Source of the DNA: Holdemania massiliensis AP2
GTDB lineage: Bacteria > Bacillota_I > Bacilli_A > Erysipelotrichales > Erysipelotrichaceae
Reading direction: 5' to 3'
DNA: 64,000 nt
Assembly (NCBI RefSeq): GCF_000327285.1
Contig: NZ_HE998567.1
Location: 1,410,967 to 1,474,966, forward strand
The notes beneath the pieces are model-generated. The model worked only from the letters and a program-made list of their open reading frames with translations. It made no database searches and was not told the DNA's origin. Below are positions 17,557-26,810 of the stretch, in pieces; position 1 is the stretch's first letter; each line of letters starts with the position of its first letter. A program made the position numbers and the translations under genes.

Positions 17557-18891
17557 TCACAAACCGGATTGTTCAATCAGATCGACAACACGGTAAACAT
17601 AGTGGTGACACAGCTCATCGCTTTCGGCTTCAACCATCACACGAACCAGCGGTTCAGTTCCGGATGGACGAACAAGAATCCGTCCGTTGCCCTGCAGCTC
17701 TTCATTGATTGCCGCAACTTCTTTCACAATCGGATCAGCCTGCATCGCCGCTTCCTTATCTTTCACCGGTACGTTGATCAGCAGCTGCGGATAAATTTTC
17801 AGGCCATCCTTGAGCTCCACAATCCCCTTGCCGGTTTTATGCATAACTTCCAACAGCTTCAACGCCGTCAGCAAGCCATCCCCCGTCGTCGCATGTTCCT
17901 TAAAGATAATGTGTCCGGACTGTTCGCCGCCCAGCATGTAATCCTTCTTCACCATACATTCGTAGACGTATTTATCCCCCACCTGTGTGGATTCGGTTGC
18001 AATGCCAAGCTGTTCCATGGCTTTAAAGAATCCCAAATTGGCCATCACAGTGCTGACTACGGTATTGCCGCGCAGATGCCCGGCTTCCTTCAAATACTTG
18101 CCGCAGATATACAGCACATAGTCGCCGTCGATCAGCTCACCATTCGGATCCACCGCGATCAGACGATCAGCATCGCCGTCAAACGCCAAGCCTAAATCGA
18201 AGATTCCGCTTTTCATCAGTTCCTGCAATGAACCCGGATGCGTGGATCCGCATTGCGTGTTGATGTTAATGCCGTTGGGTTCGCTGTGAATGACTGTGCA
18301 GTGGGCGCCCATGCGCCGCAGCAGCTTCTCCGCGGTTGTGGTTGCCGAGCCGTTGGCCAGATCCAAAGCCAGATGGAACGATTCAAGACGGAAGTCAAAC
18401 AGGGATTCTATCCAGTCCAAATAATGCTCCAGCCCTTCGTCATAACGCACGATCTGACCAATCTTATCGCCGCTGACCAGCGGAATTTCCGTCAAGCCGT
18501 CGATATAGTCCTCAATCAATCCCTCGATCTCTGCCGATAGCTTAATCCCTGCCTGCGAAAAAACCTTGATTCCGTTGTCATAGTACGGATTGTGGCTGGC
18601 GGAGATCATCACGCCGCAGCTGAATTGTTCACGTTTTACCAAATAGGCCACGCTGGGTGTCGGGCAGGTTCCCAACAAATACACATCCGCACCGCTGGCG
18701 GAAGCTCCGGCCGCTATCGCATTTTCAAACATCCCGGAAGATAAACGCGTGTCCTTGCCGACCAGAATCCGGCCTTTTCCGGTTTTGGAGAAATAATATC
18801 CCAAATACCGTCCGACCTGGAAGGCACGCTGCACATCCAATGTTTCATTGGCTTTGCCGCGAATGCCGTCAGTTCCAAAATAACGTCCCAT
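17557..18891 (-). CDS. glmM: Phosphoglucosamine mutase
   Basis: A 444-residue alpha-D-phosphohexomutase that converts glucosamine-6-phosphate to glucosamine-1-phosphate for UDP-GlcNAc and the cell wall. It has the start FGTDGIRG, the phosphoserine loop MISASHNP (Ser99), metal loop FDGDADR, substrate loop GGEQSGHI and phosphate loop RPSGTEPLVRVM. Its ATG overlaps the cdaR stop by one base (TAATG), giving coupled translation. GlmM is known to bind and restrain CdaA in other Bacillota, so operon order and function agree. Confidence 0.95.
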   Translation of the reverse strand: MGRYFGTDGIRGKANETLDVQRAFQVGRYLGYYFSKTGKGRILVGKDTRLSSGMFENAIAAGASASGADVYLLGTCPTPSVAYLVKREQFSCGVMISASHNPYYDNGIKVFSQAGIKLSAEIEGLIEDYIDGLTEIPLVSGDKIGQIVRYDEGLEHYLDWIESLFDFRLESFHLALDLANGSATTTAEKLLRRMGAHCTVIHSEPNGININTQCGSTHPGSLQELMKSGIFDLGLAFDGDADRLIAVDPNGELIDGDYVLYICGKYLKEAGHLRGNTVVSTVMANLGFFKAMEQLGIATESTQVGDKYVYECMVKKDYMLGGEQSGHIIFKEHATTGDGLLTALKLLEVMHKTGKGIVELKDGLKIYPQLLINVPVKDKEAAMQADPIVKEVAAINEELQGNGRILVRPSGTEPLVRVMVEAESDELCHHYVYRVVDLIEQSGL

Positions 18892-20312
18892 TAATTCGTC
18901 CCTCCATCACTGTCATTATCGTCTGACGCTGCAGAATTGCTTGGATCCGTAACGTTGACGGTCAAGGATGCCTGCTGCAGGGTGTACTTCACATAGGTTC
19001 CAGTATCCTGATTGACCTGTAATGTCACTTCCTGTTCCCCTGGCTGCAGATCCTTCATATCAAAATATACATAAATGTCGCTGGCGGTGATTTTATCAAC
19101 ATTGGCCTGCGTTCCATAAACGGTAACGCTGACCGCAATCTGATCATCTTTGGTCTGAACGTTGTAACGTTTAGTATTGTTGATGGCATTGATCGCAACG
19201 TTGTCGATGGTTTTGGATACGGCATCGCCCAGCTTGATATCCATATTGACGCGTGCTGGATTGATCTGGCGAACACCCGTCGGCAGTGTGATCGTCTGAT
19301 ACATCTTGGTATCGGAGGTTAGCTTCGTCGCATCCAGCTGAACTGAAACCTTATCAAGCTTATCCAGTACAGACTGCTGCGCATAAATTTTAACGGAGGA
19401 ATGATCGAAAATGATCTCCTCAATCGCCTTGCCGTCCGGAATCTCACCCTGCAGTTCCACCGCAACAGGTACATCCTTGCTTGGCGAAGTAACTTTGACA
19501 TTGACCTTTACCGTGCTTGGAATGATATCCGCTTTGACCGGCGTTCCTGTCTGATCGTAAGCGACCAATACAGCATCCTGTTCAAAATCAGCGGTTTTGC
19601 CGGAAACATCGATCAGCGCTTTTACAAACGCGATGCTGTCAAGCGTATCAGAAGCCGCACGAACATTAACCTTGGTCGCTTCAAACTGCGGATCTCCCAG
19701 GATGTAAATGTTGTCAAGCTTGTCGGTATTGATAAAATCATAACTCAGATCAAACTGTGTCGTGACTTTTTTCTTGATCGTAACCAAAGCCGTAGACGGT
19801 TCTAGTTTTACATTGACCCGTTCGGAAAAATCCTTTGGCTGCAGCTTCACCTGATAGGTTCCTTCGGTCAGACCCGAAAGATCGGCGACAACGCTGTAAT
19901 TTTTCTGTGTCCGGACTAACTGGACATCCGACATTTCACCCATGACATAGGCCGCAGCTTCGCTGGGCAGACCGGAAATTTCAAACATATCGGAATTGTA
20001 ATTGATGGTGACCGGAACAGATGGGATCTCATGGACACTCTGGATGTTGTTGGATAAGCTGGTGTCGGTGTAATTGACAGTCAGATACAGCAGCACAGCC
20101 AAGGCCAGAGAAACGACTTTGCCATACCGCGGATTAAACAGGATCCGATCAATCCAGGAACTTAACCAGCGTACACCTTTAAACAATCCGTCTTCAATCG
20201 TAGCGTAAGTCTTTACAACTTTTTTGCTTTGGCGGGCGATTTTGTTTGCCAGCTCCAGCTTGGACTCGGAATCCTTCATCTGCGGATTCTGTCTAGGATC
20301 GTTATTCTTCAT
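18891..20312 (-). CDS. cdaR: CdaR (YbbR-domain regulator of CdaA)
   Basis: A membrane-anchored protein. A cytosolic N-terminus (about 75 residues) precedes one helix (VVSLALAVLLYLTVNYT) and a large extracytoplasmic region of four YbbR-type beta repeats, recognisable by recurring EVPV/VPVTIN, LSGLTEGTYQVKL, VKVNVKVTSPSKDVPV and DMKDLQPGEQEV patterns. It ends in a Ser/Asp-rich tail. CdaR controls the adjacent diadenylate cyclase. The ATG at 20312 is preferred over a GTG at 20321 because AGGAAGG lies 11 bp upstream of it. It overlaps the cdaA end. Confidence 0.9.
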   Translation of the reverse strand: MKNNDPRQNPQMKDSESKLELANKIARQSKKVVKTYATIEDGLFKGVRWLSSWIDRILFNPRYGKVVSLALAVLLYLTVNYTDTSLSNNIQSVHEIPSVPVTINYNSDMFEISGLPSEAAAYVMGEMSDVQLVRTQKNYSVVADLSGLTEGTYQVKLQPKDFSERVNVKLEPSTALVTIKKKVTTQFDLSYDFINTDKLDNIYILGDPQFEATKVNVRAASDTLDSIAFVKALIDVSGKTADFEQDAVLVAYDQTGTPVKADIIPSTVKVNVKVTSPSKDVPVAVELQGEIPDGKAIEEIIFDHSSVKIYAQQSVLDKLDKVSVQLDATKLTSDTKMYQTITLPTGVRQINPARVNMDIKLGDAVSKTIDNVAINAINNTKRYNVQTKDDQIAVSVTVYGTQANVDKITASDIYVYFDMKDLQPGEQEVTLQVNQDTGTYVKYTLQQASLTVNVTDPSNSAASDDNDSDGGTN

Positions 20313-21864
20313 GCTTGTCACTTCCTTCCTGATCGGCGGAGTTCACCGCTTCTTCCAGGGAGTGTTCACTGACTTCCTCGGAAGCGCTAAATTCCAGCTT
20401 GACATCATCAATCGGGGAATGATTTTGATTTTCTGCAGTGATGTCGGCGGAGGCCGCATCGGTTTTCACAGCGGCTTCCGTATTTTCATTTTCAGTAGTC
20501 ATCTTTTCTTCTTCCGACTTCTTCTTAGTGCGCTTAGCCTTAGTTTCGGCAGGATCTTCCGTTTCCTTTGGCTTCTTGGCCCGCGCCGTTTTCTTCTTGG
20601 TCTTCGTTTCTTCTTCGCTTGAAGCCGTTTTAATTTCGAGAACTTCGGTTACTGCCGGCTGAACCCGCTCCTCTGCTTTCTCAGTGACGGCCTCGGCCTG
20701 CGCCTGCTTTTCTGCTTCCTGAGCAGCGATCTGCTGCTCTAAAATTTCTGGTTCCTCAAACATCGAAGAAGACGGCGCTTTCTTCTTTTTCTTTTTCGGC
20801 AGCTTGATATTTTCTTCTTCTTTTTCAAGCTCGCTCAGCCGATCCGGAGTTTCGGCGTCCTTCTTTTTATTAAAGATTCCGGTAAACAGATTGCCTTTAT
20901 GGTCCGCAGGTTTTTTCTGAACTTCAGCGGTTTCTGTACCGTCCTGCTTCTTGACCGCAATCTTGTTCAGCAGGCCTTTTTCATTCTTCTTTGTTTCAAT
21001 TTCTTTCTCTACAACCAGCTGCGGTTCATCGATAACAAAATAAGATTTTCGAGTTTCCTTCTTCGGTGCTTTTTCACGAACCACCGTTTCCTCATTGCAG
21101 ACAACACGCAGCAGATAATCGCGCAGTTCCTTCTTCGAGACGGTTGTGATTTGTCCGCCTTCCGCAATCGAAATATTCCCGGTTTCTTCAGAAACAACAA
21201 TCGTTACTGAGTCCGTAATTTCACTGATGCCGATCGCTGCCCGGTGACGTGCGCCGTAACGCGACGGCAGTTCCTGATTGGTCGGCGGGAAATAGGCGCT
21301 CGCACAGGCCAGGCGGTCACCCTGAATGATGACTGCGCCGTCATGCAGCGGCGTCGATGTAACGAAAATCGAAGTCAAAAGTTCTGCGGTAACCATGGAA
21401 TTCATCGGCGTTCCCGTTTTGACATAATCATTCAGCGAATGAGATTGTTCCAGAGAGATCAGAGCGCCGGTCTGATCCTTTGACAAAATCATCACGGCTT
21501 TCACTAATTCATCTACCAAATGCTCCTTCTCGTTTCCAGAAAGCGTGGAAATCCGTGAGAAAACATTGGATTTCCCCAGCTTTTCCAATAAGGATCGGAT
21601 TTCCGGCTGGAAGATGATAATGACGGCGATAAATCCCCACGAAACAAACATATCGGCAATCCAGCCGACAGTATTGAGCCCAAAGACATTGGCAATGGCT
21701 TTAATGATGAGAATCAGGACAATTCCCTTAAATATCTGAATCGTTCGTGAATTATTCCGAACGATTTTTATTGTGTAATAAAGTAGCAGCCACATGATCA
21801 GGATGTCAAAAAACATCCGGGTGTAGTTTAGGATCGACTGAATGGTAGTGTAATAATTAACCAT
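20302..21864 (-). CDS. cdaA: Diadenylate cyclase CdaA with long charged C-terminal extension
   Basis: Makes c-di-AMP from two ATP. Three membrane helices (about 15-31, 45-60, 70-85) precede the DAC domain with TGALI (132-136), the catalytic DGA at 175-177 (LHDGAVI) and RHR at 206-208. The canonical protein is about 275 residues; this one is 520. The extra ~245 residues are low-complexity, Lys/Glu/Ala-rich, with KKKKKK near the middle and an acidic end. The extension is in frame, continuous and overlaps cdaR by 11 bp with the start chosen there, so it is not a sequencing artefact of the stop. First gene of the operon, with a good promoter upstream. Confidence 0.92.
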   Translation of the reverse strand: MVNYYTTIQSILNYTRMFFDILIMWLLLYYTIKIVRNNSRTIQIFKGIVLILIIKAIANVFGLNTVGWIADMFVSWGFIAVIIIFQPEIRSLLEKLGKSNVFSRISTLSGNEKEHLVDELVKAVMILSKDQTGALISLEQSHSLNDYVKTGTPMNSMVTAELLTSIFVTSTPLHDGAVIIQGDRLACASAYFPPTNQELPSRYGARHRAAIGISEITDSVTIVVSEETGNISIAEGGQITTVSKKELRDYLLRVVCNEETVVREKAPKKETRKSYFVIDEPQLVVEKEIETKKNEKGLLNKIAVKKQDGTETAEVQKKPADHKGNLFTGIFNKKKDAETPDRLSELEKEEENIKLPKKKKKKAPSSSMFEEPEILEQQIAAQEAEKQAQAEAVTEKAEERVQPAVTEVLEIKTASSEEETKTKKKTARAKKPKETEDPAETKAKRTKKKSEEEKMTTENENTEAAVKTDAASADITAENQNHSPIDDVKLEFSASEEVSEHSLEEAVNSADQEGSDKHEE

Positions 21865-21889
21865 TGGTGAATCCTCCTTTCATTGAATT

Positions 21890-21918
21890 ATTATAGCACA
21901 GTTCTAAAAGCCTTGAAA
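21890..21918 (-). promoter_or_regulatory. Predicted promoter of cdaA-cdaR-glmM
   Basis: Minus strand: TTTCAA (21913-21918), 17-bp spacer, TGCTATAAT with TATAAT at 21890-21895 (extended -10). AAAGGAGG and the ATG follow. Confidence 0.7.
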
Positions 21919-22041
21919 ACTGAAATTGCCTGAAACCCCACGCGCTTGTTTCATCTGTTTTCAACAGTCTGATTCCGCGGTCTGCAAATTTCCTGCCGAT
22001 TCTTTGTTTTTGAAGTTGATCCTGTGACAATCGTCAAGCTC

Positions 22042-22075
22042 CAAAGAAAAACACAGATCCACCCGGGGTCTGTGT
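22042..22075 (-). terminator. Terminator of the anchored hypothetical gene
   Basis: ACACAGA-CC pairs with GG-TCTGTGT and is followed by TTTTTC on the minus strand, just past the stop at 22078. Confidence 0.75.
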
Positions 22076-22077
22076 CA

Positions 22078-22785
22078 TCATGGCTGCTTATTTTGCAGCA
22101 GCAGGGTTTGCGGAACGGTGCCTTCAAAGCGCAGAGCTTCATCGTCAAGACTGAACACACTGATCTGTAACCCCTCCATCTTATCTAATATACTTTTTAA
22201 ATTTTTATTCACAGCGGTATTCGTAGATTGAATCAAAGCCGAAGGCAGATCGACGCCCGCCAGGCTGATCCGCTGCAGATCCACAGTGATTTCATCCTGC
22301 TGAGCGGCCAGCTTGGCCTCCACCGCAACACGGCAGCCTTTCGCCAGATTCAGCAGTCCGCCGTATTCCTTGAGTTTGGGAAACAGCTGAACCAGCGCTT
22401 GGGGATCATTGACGGTCACCTCCAGCACCGCTTCGTTGCCGTTTTCCAGCGTAAGCTTAGGATTGGAAAGCCAATCTCCCACCGCGGCACTCAACAGTTC
22501 GCTGAGCTGCTGCCCGGTTAAATTCACCTGCAGCTGCTGTGTTCCCTGAGCCGTAAACTGACCCTTGGCAATCTGCGTCAGCTGACTGATCAACAGCTCG
22601 CCCTCCGGCAAAATACCGGACAATTCCGGCGGCAGCGAAGCCGCAGGCGCGGCACTGGGAGCCGGCAAAGCAGCGGGATCGGGACGGCGGCTCCAATAAG
22701 CCCCCAGCGCAAGCGAACCGGTTATGACGATCATCACCCAGCACAGGGCCAGAAGAACATTGAATATTCGTGATGTTGGTTTCAT
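22078..22785 (-). CDS. Membrane-anchored hypothetical protein
   Basis: A 235-residue protein. One N-terminal helix (VLLALCWVMIVITGSLALGAY) is followed by an Ala/Pro-rich linker (about 34-55) and an extracytoplasmic domain with alternating beta-type patterns (LQVNLTGQQLSELLSAAVGDWL; AVLEVTVNDPQALVQLFPKL; ISVFSLDDEALRFEGTVP). The layout resembles YpmS/DUF2140-like anchored proteins, but I cannot assign it with confidence. Monocistronic, with a terminator after it, divergent from the TraB-family gene. Confidence 0.7.
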   Translation of the reverse strand: MKPTSRIFNVLLALCWVMIVITGSLALGAYWSRRPDPAALPAPSAAPAASLPPELSGILPEGELLISQLTQIAKGQFTAQGTQQLQVNLTGQQLSELLSAAVGDWLSNPKLTLENGNEAVLEVTVNDPQALVQLFPKLKEYGGLLNLAKGCRVAVEAKLAAQQDEITVDLQRISLAGVDLPSALIQSTNTAVNKNLKSILDKMEGLQISVFSLDDEALRFEGTVPQTLLLQNKQP

Positions 22786-22916
22786 AAATACGGCTCCTTT
22801 CTATCCAGAAGTATGCTCGTCAGCGTTCTTTTTATCCTCAAACTGCAGTTTGAATTTCAAAAGATGGAAAAACCATGTCGGTTGCGGTACAATAAACAGG
22901 AAATGAGGTTAGTTTG

Positions 22917-24092
22917 ATGGATAAACAATGGACAACTCTGCGGACGCAGGGAAAAGAAATCACCTTGATCGGCACTGCGCATGTTTCCAAAGTCAGCGCT
23001 CAGGAAGTCAAGGAAGCACTGGAGGAAATTCATCCTGACAGCATCTGCATCGAACTGGATGAAGATCGCTACCAGTCGCTGCTGCATCCCGGACAATGGG
23101 AACAAACCGATATCGTACAGGTCATTAAGCAGAAAAAAACAGGATTTCTGCTCGCTAATATTATTCTAAGCTCGTACCAGAAGAAAATTGCCAAAAAAAT
23201 GGATATCAGCGCGGGAGCGGAAATGCTGCAGGGCATCCAAAGCGCCAAAGAATTAAACGCTGAGCTGGTTCTGGCAGACCGGCGAATTCAAACGACATTT
23301 TCGCGGATCTGGCGCAAACACAGCTTCTGGCAGAAATGCAAACTGCTGACCAGCATCATCTTCTCCTTGTTTGATGATGAGGATATTACCGAAGCGGACC
23401 TGGAACAGCTCAAGCAAAGTGATATGCTGGAAAGCGCGCTGAAAGAAGTCGGCGACAGCTTCCCGGTTGTGGCTGAAGTACTGATCCATGAACGGGATCA
23501 ATATCTCGCCGCCAAAATTGCCCAGGCTCAGGGGCCCAAAATTGTCGCTGTGCTGGGAGCCGCTCATGTTCCGGGTGTCGCGGCGCAGATCGAAAGCGGA
23601 AATCTGGCGGATCTGAAGGAACTGGATTCGTTACCCCCCAAATCGATTTGGGGGAAAGTGATCGGCTGGGGCATTCCGATTGCGATCATCGTTGTGATTG
23701 TGGCTACTTTTCTGAATTCGCACAGCGCAGGCTGGGAACAAATTCAGAGTTGGATTCTGTGGAACGGAACATTATCCGCCCTCGGCACGCTCTTGGCCGG
23801 CGGTCATGTGCTCTCGATTCTCACGGCTTTCATCGCCGCTCCGATCACCTCGCTCAATCCGTTATTAGCAGCCGGCTGGTTCGCAGGCTTAGTCGAAGCA
23901 TCAGTGCGAAAACCCAAGGTCAGGGACTTTGAAAATCTGACCGAGGATGTCAATTCGGTAAAAGGCATGTGGAAAAATCGGGTAACACGGATTCTGTTAG
24001 TCGTGATCCTTGCTAATGTTTTCAGTTCATTGGGCACCTTCATCGGCGGCACGGACATTATCAAAACTTTCTTAGAAACCGTATTCAGATAA
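22917..24092 (+). CDS. TraB/PrgY family membrane protein
   Basis: A 391-residue protein. The N-terminal TraB domain has LIGTAHVSKVSAQEV, ICIELDEDRY, LVLADRRIQTTFSRIW and KIVAVLGAAHVPGV. Four hydrophobic helices fill the C-terminal 150 residues (for example WGIPIAIIVVIVATFL; VLSILTAFIAAPITSLNPLLAAGWFAGL). The family is related to TIKI/PrgY proteins, named for shutting down a conjugation pheromone; catalytic function in chromosomal copies is unsettled. ATG at 22917 is used: GAGGT lies 7 bp upstream; a TTG three bases earlier is possible. Confidence 0.82.
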   Translation: MDKQWTTLRTQGKEITLIGTAHVSKVSAQEVKEALEEIHPDSICIELDEDRYQSLLHPGQWEQTDIVQVIKQKKTGFLLANIILSSYQKKIAKKMDISAGAEMLQGIQSAKELNAELVLADRRIQTTFSRIWRKHSFWQKCKLLTSIIFSLFDDEDITEADLEQLKQSDMLESALKEVGDSFPVVAEVLIHERDQYLAAKIAQAQGPKIVAVLGAAHVPGVAAQIESGNLADLKELDSLPPKSIWGKVIGWGIPIAIIVVIVATFLNSHSAGWEQIQSWILWNGTLSALGTLLAGGHVLSILTAFIAAPITSLNPLLAAGWFAGLVEASVRKPKVRDFENLTEDVNSVKGMWKNRVTRILLVVILANVFSSLGTFIGGTDIIKTFLETVFR

Positions 24093-24108
24093 GATGCGGT
24101 TTTTTTCT
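24077..24108 (+). terminator. Terminator overlapping the end of the TraB-family gene
   Basis: AACCGTAT pairs with ATGCGGTT, with seven T after it. The stop codon is inside the loop. Confidence 0.65.
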
Positions 24109-24173
24109 ATGTTTGAAGCGGAATACGAAAGTCCATACTAAGAAAGAATAGAAATGCTCAGAGGTGACAGAAT

Positions 24174-25649
24174 ATGCAGAAATCATACTGGCAGAAACAG
24201 CGCCCGCAATGGGAAGCAGCACAGCTGAATGAAGATCAGGAAACGGACATTGCGATTGTCGGCGGCGGGTTAACCGGCTTGTTATGCGCCTGGCTGCTGA
24301 AAGACAGCGGCAGGCATGTTACCGTCGTTGAAAAACGGCGTTTTCTGGAAAACAACTCCGTACGCAACACCGGCAAGGTCAGCGCGCTGCACGGTGCTTT
24401 TTATCATACGCTGCCTTCAGAATTAGCGCAGTCGGTGTTTGAGATCAATCGACGGGCTGTCGATCAATACGAACAGCTGATTCAGGCTGCGGATATTCAG
24501 TGCGGCTGGCAGCGGACAAGTGCTGTTCTGGCAGCCCAGAGTGAGGAAGGGACCGCGATCCTGAAGCAGGAAAAAGCCGCGTTGAATGCAATTGGCGCAC
24601 AGCTGGCAAATCCGCCGGCATGGGATCTTCCCTTTAAGCAGCAGGATGAAGTGGTCTTAGCCCAACAGGCTTTGCTCGATCCCTGGCTGTTTCAAAAGGG
24701 ATTGCTGGAAGCCTTACAGGATAAAGTGACGCTTTATGAAGAATCTCCAATCATTGAAATTCAGGACCATTGCCTGATCAGCGACGGCAGCTATGTTTTG
24801 CGATTTCAAGATTTGATTTTAACCACCCAATTTCCGGCCTTTGACCGGCTGCAGCTGTATGCGGCGCGGTTTCACTACCAGCGTGAAGCGGTTGCCGCTT
24901 TCCGCTGCGATCCGGCGTTGAACGGCTTGCTTCTCAATACCGTCGATCCCAATGAAGCCTTGTCGCTGCGGTTTGCGCAGAAAGAAAACGAACCGGCTTT
25001 GCTTCTAGCCGGTCCGGCCATCGGAATACATCATTATCCCAAAGATCCTTACGCCCAGCTTTTACAAACCGCCAAAACGTTGAATGTTCATCAGCCGCTG
25101 GCATGCTGGACAGCCCAAGATTTAATTCCGCGCCACCACCTGCCGTTTATCGGTCAGATTCAGGATCATTTCTGGGTTGCGGCGGGTTATTCCAAATGGG
25201 GTTATACCTGGGCTATGGCTGCCGCTGAGATGATCAGCACCCAGCTGCAGGATGCCGCCTATGTCATTCCTGATTATCTGCGGGCCCGGCGCAAGGGAGA
25301 TTTGTTCAGTCTGTATACCTTAGGCAATGCAGGAACACTAACCGAAGCGTTTTTCAAAGACCGATTCTCTGTCAGTCCCGACGGCGAACCGCTCCGTACC
25401 GGAAGCATCGTGCGCCTGCGTGGCCGCCGTTACGGCGTCGTCATTCCTGAACAGGGACTACAGTTCATGGTGGATCTGACCTGTCCGCACATGGGATGTC
25501 CGCTGCATTACAATCCCGCAGATCAAACCTGGGACTGTCCCTGCCATGGTTCCCGCTTCACGCTGGACGGCCGCAGTCTTTACTCCCCCTCCAATGTTTC
25601 GCTGCAGCATTATCCGGGAATCAACAGCCTGCATCCGAATCTGAAATAA
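24174..25649 (+). CDS. FAD-dependent oxidoreductase with C-terminal Rieske [2Fe-2S] domain
   Basis: A 491-residue fusion. The N-terminal ~385 residues are a DAO-type flavoprotein (dinucleotide motif IAIVGGGLTGLLCAWLL; GKVSALHG; WVAAGYSKWGYTWAMA near the FAD end). The last ~90 residues are a Rieske domain with the two cluster motifs CPHMGCPLHY and CPCHGSRF (C-x-H and C-x2-H ligands). This architecture is known in Bacillus YhfW-type proteins. It is likely a cytosolic redox enzyme passing electrons between the cluster and FAD; substrate unknown. AGAGGTGAC precedes the ATG and a terminator follows. Confidence 0.9.
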   Translation: MQKSYWQKQRPQWEAAQLNEDQETDIAIVGGGLTGLLCAWLLKDSGRHVTVVEKRRFLENNSVRNTGKVSALHGAFYHTLPSELAQSVFEINRRAVDQYEQLIQAADIQCGWQRTSAVLAAQSEEGTAILKQEKAALNAIGAQLANPPAWDLPFKQQDEVVLAQQALLDPWLFQKGLLEALQDKVTLYEESPIIEIQDHCLISDGSYVLRFQDLILTTQFPAFDRLQLYAARFHYQREAVAAFRCDPALNGLLLNTVDPNEALSLRFAQKENEPALLLAGPAIGIHHYPKDPYAQLLQTAKTLNVHQPLACWTAQDLIPRHHLPFIGQIQDHFWVAAGYSKWGYTWAMAAAEMISTQLQDAAYVIPDYLRARRKGDLFSLYTLGNAGTLTEAFFKDRFSVSPDGEPLRTGSIVRLRGRRYGVVIPEQGLQFMVDLTCPHMGCPLHYNPADQTWDCPCHGSRFTLDGRSLYSPSNVSLQHYPGINSLHPNLK

Positions 25650-25688
25650 CAATCGTTCCCTATTCTTGACTCCTTTGATTCCTATGCA

Positions 25689-25729
25689 AAAAGGACAGAT
25701 GCTAAAGAAACTTCAGCTCTGTCCTTCTT
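25689..25729 (+). terminator. Bidirectional terminator between convergent genes
   Basis: AAGGACAGA pairs with TCTGTCCTT around a long A-rich loop, followed by T-rich sequence. It serves the Rieske protein gene and probably the convergent nucleotidyltransferase gene. Confidence 0.65.
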
Positions 25730-25754
25730 CTGTTTTAATTTTAACTCAGTGTCC

Positions 25755-26666
25755 TTATTTCCACAAATCAAAGGGGTACAGTCCCTGATCTTTGTATTCT
25801 TTCAAACACTGCATAACATACGGCTTATCTTCTTTATAAGTAACACCGAACCAGCGATCATTGGATGTCAGCACCTTTACCGTACAGGCCTTGCGCTCCA
25901 GCAGCGTACCGATCGCTGTCGGAATGACATGCTCGCACTTCATCGGATTTTCAACGATGCCCTTGCGGATAAATTCTTCAAAAATGGGTTCGCACTGAGC
26001 AAAGATTTTTGGCGTAAAACCCCAGAAATTCATCGAGACCACCGCGCCTTTTTCAATCGGTTCCCAAGTCTTTCCATCATCCTGAGTCAGCTTCGCATGA
26101 TCGCCGTCCTTCGCAATCTTCGGACATTCCACGATCTTCTGCAAGAAGCCGTGTTCATCCCGTTCACAGATAGCGCGGGAAACCGTGCCATGATCGGTCA
26201 GGGTATTTTCCAGCACATAGCCGACCATTCCATATTCGCCGTCCTTCACTTCGTTGGACAGAAAATTATAAATTACGCGGAAAGCGTCCTTGCCATAGTA
26301 ATCATCGGCATTGATGATCGCAAACGGAGCATCCAGATTACGGCAGGCCAGTAACGCATGCGTCGTTCCCCAAGGCTTCTCGCGGCCTTCCGGAACCGTA
26401 ATCCCTGCAGGGACATCCGCCAGATCCTGATAAGCAAATTCCACTTCCATATGCTTGGACACTTTATCAGTCAGATTTTTACGGAAAGCTTCCTCGTGTT
26501 CCTTACGGATGATCAGCACGACCTTGTCGAAGCCGGCTTCATGAGCATCGTAAATCGAGAAGTCAATGATCGGCTCGCCATTGCTGCCAACCGCATCAAT
26601 CTGCTTCAGTCCGCCGTAGCGGCTGCCCATACCGGCAGCCAGAATGACTAAAACTGGTTTTTTCAT
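25755..26666 (-). CDS. Sugar-phosphate nucleotidyltransferase
   Basis: A 303-residue NTP transferase. The signature is near the N-terminus (LAAGMGSRYGGLKQ) with INADDYYGKDAF as the metal/nucleotide DD motif. It makes an NDP-sugar from a sugar 1-phosphate and NTP. The sequence is divergent from canonical GalU and RfbA, so the sugar is not assigned. No polysaccharide genes lie beside it. Single gene, ATG preceded by GGAG. Confidence 0.8.
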   Translation of the reverse strand: MKKPVLVILAAGMGSRYGGLKQIDAVGSNGEPIIDFSIYDAHEAGFDKVVLIIRKEHEEAFRKNLTDKVSKHMEVEFAYQDLADVPAGITVPEGREKPWGTTHALLACRNLDAPFAIINADDYYGKDAFRVIYNFLSNEVKDGEYGMVGYVLENTLTDHGTVSRAICERDEHGFLQKIVECPKIAKDGDHAKLTQDDGKTWEPIEKGAVVSMNFWGFTPKIFAQCEPIFEEFIRKGIVENPMKCEHVIPTAIGTLLERKACTVKVLTSNDRWFGVTYKEDKPYVMQCLKEYKDQGLYPFDLWK

Positions 26667-26810
26667 CTTATTTCTAATCTCCTTTTTTATCTTTCGTTGG
26701 TTTCATTATATCATGCTTTTCACTGTTTGAGACACCGATTTGGCACAGGCTTGAAATCCCTTACGGCCAGATCAACCCCCTTCGTTTTAAAAAGAGTCAA
26801 GACTTATATT

